Positions 1 to 6,271 of a DNA stretch of 12,822 nucleotides are shown here, in pieces. Below the pieces are notes generated by a model. That model searched no databases and was not told where the DNA came from. It saw only the letters and a program-made list of their open reading frames with translations. Origin of the DNA: Bacteroidales bacterium UBA1628 (GTDB lineage: Bacteria; Bacteroidota; Bacteroidia; Bacteroidales; UBA932); the NCBI GenBank assembly GCA_002321335.1, contig DCMG01000046.1, positions 1 to 12,822 of the forward strand. The letters run 5' to 3'. Position 1 is the stretch's first letter. Each line of letters starts with the position of its first letter. The position numbers and the translations under genes are program-made.

Positions 1-322
1 TATCATAATCATAAGAACAAAATGTGGTTCCCGCTGCTGATAATGCCTATAGCCAGCGGAATCTTGTAACTTTTACCCATATTCCGTTAAATATTGCGGT
101 GTTTTGCTGTGCTGCACATTAAAGCATCTTTCAGCTAATATGACTTGCGTGGAGGGTAATAGCTGAGAATCAGAGAATATGATAATTCCCTTCAGCCGAT
201 GCAACTGAAGGGAGTCTACGATTGTATTCATTTGTAACAAGTTAGGCATCACGGCTGTTTTGTGGTTGCTTAGACCGAATCTATAGTCGTTGGATGCCGC
301 CTTGGATATCGGTGTAAAACCG
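1..322. other. Unassigned stretch downstream of the GlpT gene
   Basis: No gene here can be supported. The + strand is open from base 1 to a TAA at 67-69, encoding a short hydrophobic stretch (MWFPLLIMPIASGIL). That could be the last codons of a gene entering from the left, but nothing identifies it. On the - strand a frame closes at 73-75 and is open back into the glpT 3' end. It has an ATG at 247-249 that would give about 58 residues (starting MPNLLQMNTIVDSLQLHR); I do not recognise it. The region is clearly A/T-richer than the neighbouring genes. A hairpin lies at 188-212. Confidence 0.4.
188..212. terminator. Hairpin downstream of glpT, possible terminator
   Basis: Perfect 8-bp inverted repeat (CCCTTCAG at 188-195, CTGAAGGG at 205-212) with a 9-base loop; it extends outward by a further A-T pair and a wobble. 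It lies about 110 bases beyond the glpT stop. On the - strand it is followed by A/T-rich sequence but no clean T run, so the terminator reading is tentative. Confidence 0.3.
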
Positions 323-1726
323 CTACTTGCGCTGGGCTTCGTAGTCGGCCTTGACTTGCTCAAGGAGTTTGTCCGCTTTGGCGTAGCCGTCGGCGGGGGC
401 TTTCCAGATGATGGCGAAGAGGATCACACCGACGATGCCCAGAGCGATGGCTACCTCGAAGACCGAGTTCCAGCCGAACTTGTCGGCGAGGGCTCCGAAG
501 ACGAGGCCGGAGATGGCGGTGCTGGCGTAGCCGAGGATGCCGGCCATTCCGTTGGCTGAGGAGGCGACACGTTTGGTGGCCTGGTTGGACAGGCATATTC
601 CTATAAGAGCCTGAGGCATGTAGATGAAGAAGCTGGCCATTATGATCAGGGCCACTGATAGGCCTCCCATCTCCTTAGGAGTGAGCCAGAAGAGGATGAA
701 ACAGGCTGTTGCGCTGGCCAGGCCTATGAGGCAGGTTCTGTGGGCCTTGCTGCCGAAGAACTTGTCCGTTGCCCAACCGGCCAGAAGGGTTCCGACGATG
801 CCGAGCACCTCGGTGATGCCCACCACTGTCGAGGCCGTCTGGATGCTGAGGCCTCTGTCCTGAGTCAGGAAGGTGGCTCCCCAGTCCAGAATCGTGAAAC
901 GGATAATGTAGATGAAGAAGTTGGATGTCGCGAGAATCCAGACGATAGGGTTCTTGAACACCATCTCCTTGACGAATCTCTTGTAGGCGAAATCGGTGAA
1001 CTCCTTAGGCTCCGTGACGACCTCCTTTGCCGGAGCGTTGTCGTCAATCTCTTCAGGATCAGGCAGGCCGACTGATGCCGGGGTGTCTTTAAGACCGAAG
1101 AGTACCAGAACAGCACCGGCCATGGCGAGGAGTGCAGGGACGAAGAAGCACCACTGCCAGGCGGAGTAGGAGAAGTGGTTCAGGATGAAGGTGCCGCAGA
1201 GGAACGCCACAAGGCTGGCTCCGATGGAGTGCGAGCTGTTCCAGATGGCCTGCTTGGTGGCAAGCTCGGAAGGCTTGATCCAATGGGCCATAAGGCTTCC
1301 GCATGGAGGAAATCCCATCCCTTGAGTGTAACCATTTATCAGCCAAAGGCTTCCGATGAATGCGACCATCCCCATTGTGGCCTTGCCCTCACCGTCCATG
1401 AAATTGAAAAGGCCATTCATCTCAGGACTGAGGCCTATGAATATATTCACGAGAGCGGAGAGGAAAAGTCCCGCTGCCATCATCTTCTTGCGGCTGACGC
1501 GGTCGGCGATGAAGCCGTTGATGAACCTTGAGAGGCCGTAGATGATTCCGTGCAGGGTCAGGAACAGGCCAAGTTTGACCTTGCTGATTCCAAGCTCCGC
1601 CTCAAGGGCCGGCATCGTGATGCTGAAGTTCTTCCTTACGAAATAGAATAGGGCGTAGCCGATCATCAGGATGATGAGGGTTCTCCACTGCCAGTAGTTG
1701 TACTTCTTCTTGATTGATTGATCCAT
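323..1726 (-). CDS. glpT: Organophosphate:phosphate antiporter, GlpT-like (MFS)
   Basis: 467-residue, 12-helix major facilitator protein of the organophosphate:phosphate antiporter family, which swaps inorganic phosphate for glycerol-3-phosphate or sugar phosphates across the inner membrane. Visible hallmarks: FYFVRKNF in the first helix with R31 (GlpT Arg45 equivalent); YGLSRFINGFIADRVSRK loop (about 63-80); QGMGFPPCG (135-143); NSSHSIG with H166 (GlpT His165); and IYIIRFTILDW with R276 (GlpT Arg269). These are the substrate-binding positions of GlpT. A charged cytoplasmic loop near 213-250 separates the two six-helix halves. Length matches E. coli GlpT (about 452). The ATG at 1724-1726 precedes the first helix correctly and sits about 29 bases from a promoter -7 element. 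Related UhpT/UhpC/PgtP transporters share these motifs, so substrate is less certain than family. Confidence 0.85.
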   Translation of the reverse strand: MDQSIKKKYNYWQWRTLIILMIGYALFYFVRKNFSITMPALEAELGISKVKLGLFLTLHGIIYGLSRFINGFIADRVSRKKMMAAGLFLSALVNIFIGLSPEMNGLFNFMDGEGKATMGMVAFIGSLWLINGYTQGMGFPPCGSLMAHWIKPSELATKQAIWNSSHSIGASLVAFLCGTFILNHFSYSAWQWCFFVPALLAMAGAVLVLFGLKDTPASVGLPDPEEIDDNAPAKEVVTEPKEFTDFAYKRFVKEMVFKNPIVWILATSNFFIYIIRFTILDWGATFLTQDRGLSIQTASTVVGITEVLGIVGTLLAGWATDKFFGSKAHRTCLIGLASATACFILFWLTPKEMGGLSVALIIMASFFIYMPQALIGICLSNQATKRVASSANGMAGILGYASTAISGLVFGALADKFGWNSVFEVAIALGIVGVILFAIIWKAPADGYAKADKLLEQVKADYEAQRK

Positions 1727-1754
1727 TATTTAGCGTTTTTAAAAACGGGGGACA

Positions 1755-1762
1755 CAAAGATA
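1755..1762 (-). promoter_or_regulatory. Promoter -7 element for glpT
   Basis: On the - strand this reads TATCTTTG, an exact match to the Bacteroidota -7 consensus TAnnTTTG, and would give a 5' leader of about 20-25 bases before the glpT ATG. No good TTTG is present at the -33 position, so the promoter is partial. Confidence 0.5.
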
Positions 1763-1819
1763 CAAAAAACGGCATTCTTAATGAAGAAATTGTTATTTTT
1801 GTAAAATATGACTACGCTG

Positions 1820-1920
1820 TTCGGTCGCTGATCTTGTCGAAGCGCACCGGGCACTGAAACGACCGGTTGGTTCGACAGGCTCACCAACCATCTAGGCGGT
1901 CCCTGAGCCTGTCGAAGGGA
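1820..1920. repeat. Dispersed palindromic intergenic repeat cluster, copy A
   Basis: Spacer between glpT and the HAD gene. TTCGACAGGCTCA at 1871-1883 is exactly inverted as TGAGCCTGTCGAA at 1904-1916 (13-bp arms). A second, mutually exclusive hairpin is GGTTGGT (1865-1871) pairing with ACCAACC (1883-1889) around an 11-base loop TCGACAGGCTC. An 18-base stretch (1820-1837, TTCGGTCGCTGATCTTGT) recurs exactly at 6869-6886. From recollection, TTCGACAGGCTCA-type palindromes are dispersed widely in Bacteroidota genomes. There is no coding potential worth annotating. Confidence 0.8.
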
Positions 1921-1946
1921 CTGGGCAATGAAGGAATTAATTATCA

Positions 1947-2843
1947 ATGAATATGACAGAAAACTATAACAAAACCCTCTCTCCGGGGCAGAAGGCCAAG
2001 CTCCGCCGAATCAAGCATTTGGCCCTAGACATGGATGGCACCATCTACATGGAGAACAACATCTTTCCTTTCACCGTCGAGGTGCTCGACACAATGAAAA
2101 GGAACGGGGTGGGATATTCATTCCTCACCAACAATCCAACGAAGTCGGTGGAGGATTACCTCAAGAAACTCGCCGGAATGGGGATTCCCGCCGATGAGGG
2201 TAACATGTACACGACCCCGATCGCCACGATAGACTACATCAAGAAGAATTTCCCTAACGTGAGGAAGCTCTTCATGTTGGGCACTCCGAGCATGATCGGT
2301 CAGTTTGAGAAAGCCGGGTTCATTTCCTGCGCCGACGATCCCGATGACGTTCCTGATATGCTGATCGTGGCCTTCGACACCACGCTGGTATATTCACGCC
2401 TCTGCCGCGCGACCTGGTGGGCTAAGCAGGGCATTCCGTATATGGCGACCAACCCGGATTGGGTCTGCCCGACCGATGCAAGGACCATCCTGGTGGACTG
2501 CGGCTCGCTGCAGAAGTGCATTGAGGCGGCTTCCGGCAGAAGACCAGACAAAGTGATGGGCAAGCCGGATCCTACGATGCTCGACGGCATCCGTGACCGT
2601 AACGGCTTGAAGGCGGACGAGATAGCAATGGTCGGAGACAGAATCTACACGGACATTGCGATGGGACACAACGCCGGAGCCGTCAGCGTACTCGTGCTCT
2701 CAGGTGAGACGACCCTTGAGACCGCTTTGAAGGTTGCCGAGGATGCGCGGACCAATCCTCATCCGGAGCACTATCCGGCCGACTTTATCGTCCGTGACCT
2801 CAAGGAACTCGGCGACCTGATTCTCGAGAGCCACAAGGACTGA
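1947..2843 (+). CDS. HAD-superfamily subclass IIA phosphatase (NagD/AraL-like)
   Basis: 298-residue HAD phosphatase with all four motifs: motif I LALDMDGT (nucleophile D28, general acid D30), motif II SFLTNN (T61), motif III lysine in VMGKPDP (K206), and motif IV MVGDRIYTDI (D231, D236, Mg2+ binding). The cap lies between motifs II and III (about 80-185), as in the C2A class (NagD, AraL, human PGP, mycobacterial glycerol-3-phosphate phosphatase). These cytosolic enzymes hydrolyse small phosphate esters; the sequence does not fix the substrate. The start at 1947 has AAGGA about 12 bases upstream; the in-frame ATG at 1953 would cost only two residues. It is first of three co-directional genes and divergent from glpT, which suggests, without proving, a role with imported glycerol-3-phosphate or sugar phosphate. 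Confidence 0.88.
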   Translation: MNMTENYNKTLSPGQKAKLRRIKHLALDMDGTIYMENNIFPFTVEVLDTMKRNGVGYSFLTNNPTKSVEDYLKKLAGMGIPADEGNMYTTPIATIDYIKKNFPNVRKLFMLGTPSMIGQFEKAGFISCADDPDDVPDMLIVAFDTTLVYSRLCRATWWAKQGIPYMATNPDWVCPTDARTILVDCGSLQKCIEAASGRRPDKVMGKPDPTMLDGIRDRNGLKADEIAMVGDRIYTDIAMGHNAGAVSVLVLSGETTLETALKVAEDARTNPHPEHYPADFIVRDLKELGDLILESHKD

Positions 2844-2858
2844 CCTGTCGAGTTACCG

Positions 2859-3428
2859 ATGAAAGTCCTTTTCATCCACGGACTTGCGTCCTCCGGAGCC
2901 TACAAGATGGTGTCCTCCCTGCGGATTCTCCTGAAGGGAAGCGAGGTCATCGCCCCGGACGTTCCCATCGACCCGCGCGAGGCTTTGGATCTTCTTAAAG
3001 GAATATGCCGGAACGAATGCCCTGACCTTATCGTAGGCCTTTCCCTCGGTGGATTCTGGGCGCAGAAACTCCGTGGCTACCGAAAAATCCTCGTCAACCC
3101 GGACTTCCACATCTCCCGGCTCCTCCGCACAATGATAGGGGAGCGTGAATATCTCTCCCCGCGCCGCGACGGAGCCTTGACGTTCACCGTCACCGATGCT
3201 TTGTGCGATGAATATGCCCGTTTGGAAGCCACTGAGTTTGACGGACTTTCTCCCGATGAGATCGCCTTGACAACAGGCATATTCGCTGACCGTGACGAGA
3301 TGGTGAACTGCAAGGACGAGTTCGAAAGATTCTACCCCGGCAGGGCGCGTTCCTACCCTGGAACCCACCTCCCGAATTACCCTGAAATAAAGAAATATAT
3401 CCTGCCTGTAATCGAGAGCGGCCTATAG
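2859..3428 (+). CDS. YqiA/YcfP-like alpha/beta-hydrolase (small esterase)
   Basis: 189-residue small alpha/beta-hydrolase of the YqiA/YcfP type. It opens with the typical first strand and oxyanion segment (MKVLFIHGLASSG). The nucleophile elbow is GLSLGG, with S62. The acid is probably in FADRDEMV (about 147-154) and the catalytic histidine in GTHLPNYPE near the C-terminus. E. coli YqiA (193 residues) is an esterase on short acyl esters; the cellular role is unknown. It begins 15 bases after the HAD stop and ends 42 bases before lplA, so the three probably share one transcript. No clear Shine-Dalgarno is visible. Family is confident; function stays general. Confidence 0.8.
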   Translation: MKVLFIHGLASSGAYKMVSSLRILLKGSEVIAPDVPIDPREALDLLKGICRNECPDLIVGLSLGGFWAQKLRGYRKILVNPDFHISRLLRTMIGEREYLSPRRDGALTFTVTDALCDEYARLEATEFDGLSPDEIALTTGIFADRDEMVNCKDEFERFYPGRARSYPGTHLPNYPEIKKYILPVIESGL

Positions 3429-3470
3429 CCTTGGCTGCCTCTGTACTTGGATGACCGTAATTAATGTGCA

Positions 3471-4436
3471 ATGAAATATCTGATCAACAACTCCACCGAC
3501 CCGTACTTCAACCTTGCGTTCGATGAATATTGCCTTGAGAACATTCCGTCTGAGGAACCGTATTTCTTCCTCTGGAGGAACCGTCCTGCGGTGATCATCG
3601 GCCTGAACCAGAACGCCTACAGCGAGGTGAATCTTGACTATCTCAACTCGCACGGAATCACGTTGGCCCGTCGTGTCACCGGTGGCGGAGCCGTCTATCA
3701 CGACCTCCAGAACATGAACTACACGATCATCGGCAAGAATCCGTCCCCGCAGCCCATGGTGGACGCCCTGCGTCAGTTGGGCGTTCCGGCTGAACTGACA
3801 GGCCGCAACGACATATTCGTGGAAGGAAGAAAGGTTTCCGGCTACGCCCGCCGCGTCTCCCACAATCAGGAGATCATCCACGGCACGCTGATGTACGACG
3901 TTGATCTTGACACCCTTGTCAAAGTCCTCGACACTCCGACCTCAAAGATGCAGGCAAAAGGAATATCCTCGGTCAAGAGCCGTGTGGCGAACCTAAAGGA
4001 GTACCTCCCTCAGTTTAAGTCTCTGGACGAGCTTCAGGCCAAACTTCAGGAAATCCTTTCCGCCGGAGACGGCCAGATGCCACTCTCGGACGAGCAGATC
4101 GCCGAGGTCCGCAAACAGGCAGGCGAGAAGTTCTCCACATGGGATTTCATTTACGGTCACTCCCACGAAGCCGACTTCCACTGCAAGGCCAAACTCTCCT
4201 GCGGCACAGTCGAAGCCAATCTCCGTGTGGACCACGGCCTCATAACCCGTCTCGATTTCACCGGTGATTTCCTCTTCGACACTCCCGCTGATGTGTTGGC
4301 CGCCAAGATGATCGGCCTCCGTTACGACCCCACTGACGTAAAGGCTTTCCTCGCCTCCCAGCCCATAGCCACCTATTTCCGTGGCGCCACCGCCGACGAA
4401 CTCGCAAGCCTCCTCTTCAAACCGACCACCGAGTAA
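3471..4436 (+). CDS. lplA: Lipoate-protein ligase A
   Basis: 321-residue LplA. It adenylates free lipoate (or uses lipoyl-AMP) and transfers it to the lysine of lipoyl domains in 2-oxoacid dehydrogenase E2 or glycine-cleavage H protein, in the cytosol. Visible: NLAFDEYCLE at the N-terminus; the lipoyl-AMP binding loop ARRVTGGGAVYHD (about 66-78); GRNDIFVEGRKVSGYARR with K121 at the E. coli Lys133 position; and HGTLMYDVD (137-145). A C-terminal accessory domain follows (about 210-321, beginning near WDFIYGHSHEADFHCKAKL), so this is the full two-domain ligase rather than a short LplA-N type. The ATG at 3471 gives the canonical MKYLINNSTDPYFNLA start. It is last of the HAD-esterase-LplA run and followed by a hairpin. 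Confidence 0.93.
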   Translation: MKYLINNSTDPYFNLAFDEYCLENIPSEEPYFFLWRNRPAVIIGLNQNAYSEVNLDYLNSHGITLARRVTGGGAVYHDLQNMNYTIIGKNPSPQPMVDALRQLGVPAELTGRNDIFVEGRKVSGYARRVSHNQEIIHGTLMYDVDLDTLVKVLDTPTSKMQAKGISSVKSRVANLKEYLPQFKSLDELQAKLQEILSAGDGQMPLSDEQIAEVRKQAGEKFSTWDFIYGHSHEADFHCKAKLSCGTVEANLRVDHGLITRLDFTGDFLFDTPADVLAAKMIGLRYDPTDVKAFLASQPIATYFRGATADELASLLFKPTTE

Positions 4437-4474
4437 CCGTGGAGTCAAAGGCTTTAATAATGAGTGGAATCAAT

Positions 4475-4511
4475 GAACCTTCTCCCACCTCGAAACGATA
4501 GGAGAAGGTTC
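4475..4511 (+). terminator. Hairpin after lplA, probable terminator
   Basis: Perfect 11-bp inverted repeat: GAACCTTCTCC (4475-4485) and GGAGAAGGTTC (4501-4511), 15-base loop, 38 bases past the lplA stop. The 3' side continues CTATTTACTG, which is only weakly T-rich, so it may act with a factor or as a 3' stabilising hairpin. Confidence 0.55.
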
Positions 4512-4547
4512 TATTTACTGTCTGACTTTCAATCGAATGCTCACCAC

Positions 4548-4718
4548 GGCGACGCAAAGCCCTCAAAACGCTCCCCTCACCCTCATTATTTACCTCGACG
4601 GCAGCAAAATAGCCCAATAATGCTGCCGTTGCCCTCCGATTGTCCCTCTTCGGTAACGAAAACCTCCCGCTGCCCTCCGCACGTCCCTTTCCGGCGACGA
4701 AATGCCTTCAAAACGTTA
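4548..4718. repeat. Degenerate direct repeats in the lplA-ankyrin spacer
   Basis: A unit of about 41 bases occurs twice in tandem (4627-4667 and 4668-4708), roughly 75% identical, each beginning CCGYTGCCCTCCG. A 25-base segment at 4548-4572 (GGCGACGCAAAGCCCTCAAA...) recurs at 4694-4718 with four mismatches. A 9-bp hairpin (ACGGCAGCA 4599-4607, TGCTGCCGT 4622-4630) sits between them. This looks like the decayed remains of a dispersed intergenic repeat. Confidence 0.55.
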
Positions 4719-4771
4719 CTGCGTAGTGACTTGTGCACGTCTTGTCAACGATGATTCCTTTATGCATCTTA

Positions 4772-4830
4772 TCCGAGATAATCTCATTTTATCTCGCTTC
4801 AACAACGAGATAAAGTGAAATTATCTCGGA
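4772..4830. repeat. Large imperfect palindrome (25-bp arms, 9-base loop)
   Basis: Left arm 4772-4796 and right arm 4806-4830 are inverted copies with two mismatches; both ends read TCCGAGATAAT outward-in, and CGAGATAA / TTATCTCG occurs four times within it. A run of five T (4832-4836) follows on the + strand. It may be a bidirectional terminator for the convergent genes, a regulator binding site or a miniature mobile element. Confidence 0.7.
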
Positions 4831-4952
4831 CTTTTTGTAATTCTGCAAAAAAAATCAGGTATGAATGGCCGATGGAGCGCACTATGGAATCGTGGATGAT
4901 GAGGTTGACTCGAATGACCTGTTCGCATGACAACTTCCGTGACCAGTATGCC

Positions 4953-5645
4953 TTACTCGAACAGGTCACCGCAGATCCGCCAGATGGTTTCGGTGGAGTA
5001 GTGCTCGTGGATGGTTTTCTTTGAATATGTGGATTTGTTGTTCCGGTCCGCTCCGCTGTCTATCAGCAGTTTGAAGATGCGGCGGAGGTCATCGGTCATC
5101 TCCGGAGTGATCGGAAGGGAGTCATATAGCCGCCCGGTCTCTGGGTTCACTATCGGGCAGAGTTTGTTGGCCTCGGCGACAGCCTCCATCAAAGAATTGC
5201 GGCCATCATAGTCAGTCTTGTTCACGTCCGCGCCAAGTTCGATCATCCGTTTCAGAAATTTGAACGACAAGTCGGCCTCTTCCGTGGTGTGAACCCAGCG
5301 GAAGTCTCCCGTCTGCAGGTCTTGCACATAACGCCGGGCGTTCCTCACTGCCGAGCAAACCGCATCGAACAGTACCGGATACCCCACGCTGCTCCCGTAC
5401 AGTTTATATTCAGGACCGGCCATATAATTGACATCCGCCCCGTTCTCCAGCAGAAACCAGGCGATCTCCCTGTGCCACCCCGTGTTGAGCGACACCTGAA
5501 GCGGCGACATCCCCATCGTCTCCGCCGGTTTCTTCGGCGCAATCGCGCGAGCCAGCTCATGATGTTCCTCAATCGCCAGTTTGACGGATTCAAAATCATT
5601 GCTTTTGATCGCGTTAAATATGTCCGTAGCCTTTTTCTTGGCCAT
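4953..5645 (-). CDS. Ankyrin-repeat protein, third gene of the toxin-antitoxin operon
   Basis: 230-residue soluble protein with no signal peptide or membrane segment. Ankyrin-type helices with the LLExGADVN signature recur: SPLQVSLNTGWHREIAWFLL with ENGADVN (47-73), FLKRMIELGADVNKTDYDGR (130-149), and IFKLLIDSGADRNNKS (190-205). The spacing between repeats is longer than the standard 33 residues, so additional loops or degenerate repeats are present. Ankyrin repeats bind other proteins; no catalytic domain is seen. I chose the ATG at 5643-5645 (MAKKKATDIF) because AGGAAA precedes it. An in-frame upstream ATG at 5697-5699 would overlap the toxin and lacks such a site. The start is 16 bases past the toxin stop, so it is probably co-transcribed with the antitoxin and toxin. 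Confidence 0.75.
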   Translation of the reverse strand: MAKKKATDIFNAIKSNDFESVKLAIEEHHELARAIAPKKPAETMGMSPLQVSLNTGWHREIAWFLLENGADVNYMAGPEYKLYGSSVGYPVLFDAVCSAVRNARRYVQDLQTGDFRWVHTTEEADLSFKFLKRMIELGADVNKTDYDGRNSLMEAVAEANKLCPIVNPETGRLYDSLPITPEMTDDLRRIFKLLIDSGADRNNKSTYSKKTIHEHYSTETIWRICGDLFE

Positions 5646-5661
5646 AATGATTTCCTGTTTT

Positions 5662-5934
5662 TTAACCGAATAGTTCTGAGTGCGTCCCAAAACGAACAAG
5701 CTTCACAGTGTTTTCTTGCTTGTCATACCAGATTAACAATAGATCGCTTTCAACGTGGCATTCCATAAAACCAGAATATTCTCCTGCAAGAATATGTGGT
5801 TTGTATTTCTGTGGCAGTGCTGAATCTGATTGGAGCAAGTTAACCACATCGTATAGTTTTTTCACCTTTTCAGGCTGGCCAAGATATTTCTTGATATCTT
5901 TCCTGAACTGTCTGGTAGTTACTATTGTTTTCAT
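5662..5934 (-). CDS. YafQ-like type II toxin (RelE/ParE superfamily mRNA interferase)
   Basis: 90 residues, the standard size for ribosome-dependent mRNA interferases of the YafQ group. Residues matching the E. coli YafQ active site are all visible: H47 (YKPHIL), H60 and D64 (ECHVESDLLLIWYD), H85 and F89 (GTHSELFG, the family's typical C-terminus). Such toxins cleave mRNA in the ribosome A site when free of antitoxin. The start ATG overlaps the antitoxin stop by four bases (ATGA at 5931-5934), so translation is coupled. The gene is A/T-richer than its chromosomal neighbours, which suggests horizontal acquisition. Nothing looks truncated. Confidence 0.9.
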   Translation of the reverse strand: MKTIVTTRQFRKDIKKYLGQPEKVKKLYDVVNLLQSDSALPQKYKPHILAGEYSGFMECHVESDLLLIWYDKQENTVKLVRFGTHSELFG

Positions 5935-6182
5935 TCAAGAGATTTTATGAAAGAATCTAAACTGGACGGATCAACTTCTCTTAGATTCTCATTGGAGCGA
6001 GCATCTCTCATTGCGGACAAAGTTTCAGCATTGGGCGTTCTATAAACAACGTCCATCAAGACGCTCTCGACATAGTTGTTCAGGCTTCTGTTTTCTTTTC
6101 TTGCCGCTATTTTAAGTTTATCCAGAAGGTCTTCTCTTAATCTGAATGCGGTTTGTTTTCTGCTGATTGCTACTGAATCCAT
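5931..6182 (-). CDS. Ribbon-helix-helix antitoxin
   Basis: 83 residues. An Arc/MetJ-type ribbon-helix-helix occupies about 8-45 (KQTAFRLREDLLDKLK, then helix B with SLNNYVESVL). A C-terminal tail follows, beginning PNAETLSAMRDARS, of the kind RelB/DinJ antitoxins wrap around YafQ/RelE toxins. It should neutralise the downstream toxin and, with it, repress the operon at the palindrome directly upstream. The start ATG (6180-6182) lies about 18 bases from the predicted transcription start. Its low GC matches the toxin. Confidence 0.88.
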   Translation of the reverse strand: MDSVAISRKQTAFRLREDLLDKLKIAARKENRSLNNYVESVLMDVVYRTPNAETLSAMRDARSNENLREVDPSSLDSFIKSLE

Positions 6183-6187
6183 TGTAT

Positions 6188-6217
6188 TATTATATTTTTG
6201 GTTGCAAAAATATAATA
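6188..6217. promoter_or_regulatory. Perfect A/T palindrome, probable antitoxin operator
   Basis: Perfect 13-bp inverted repeat: 6188-6200 pairs with 6205-6217 around a 4-base centre. It lies 5 bases from the antitoxin ATG and overlaps the -7 element and predicted transcription start. This placement is typical of autoregulatory operators bound by ribbon-helix-helix antitoxins; binding itself is inference. Confidence 0.6.
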
Positions 6218-6236
6218 TTTGTATAACATATCCAAA
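6205..6236 (-). promoter_or_regulatory. Promoter of the antitoxin-toxin-ankyrin operon
   Basis: On the - strand: -33 TTTG (6233-6236), a 20-base spacer, then -7 TATTTTTG (6205-6212). Both elements match the Bacteroidota consensus (TTTG / TAnnTTTG). The expected transcription start is near 6200, about 18 bases before the antitoxin ATG. Confidence 0.65.
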
Positions 6237-6271
6237 TATGTTTTCAGTTAAGACAGCTTTTGAATATGCGC

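Larger units (their letters stand above)
4437..4952. other. 516-base gene-free spacer between convergent units
   Basis: Lies between lplA (+) and the ankyrin gene (-). Contents from left to right: terminator-like hairpin 4475-4511; degenerate direct repeats 4548-4718 with an internal hairpin; large imperfect palindrome 4772-4830; then about 120 bases with nothing I recognise except a weak 11-bp inverted repeat (4915-4925 with 4958-4968) that reaches into the last ankyrin codons. Short open frames on both strands here are proline/arginine-rich translations of the repeats and are not called as genes. Confidence 0.7.

Noticed and set aside
1726..1947. 73-codon frame on the - strand between glpT and the HAD gene
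   Set aside because: It is the translation of the palindromic repeat cluster and the promoter region.
4464..4754. 96-codon proline/arginine-rich open frame, and a 66-codon frame opposite it
   Set aside because: Both read through the hairpin and degenerate repeats; the composition looks like translated repeat DNA.
4915..4968. 11-bp inverted repeat as terminator of the ankyrin operon
   Set aside because: The loop is 32 bases, one arm lies in the final codons, and no T run follows; chance cannot be excluded.
5646..5699. Earlier start for the ankyrin gene
   Set aside because: It would overlap the toxin coding end; the ATG at 5645 has AGGAAA upstream and the typical MAKKK beginning.
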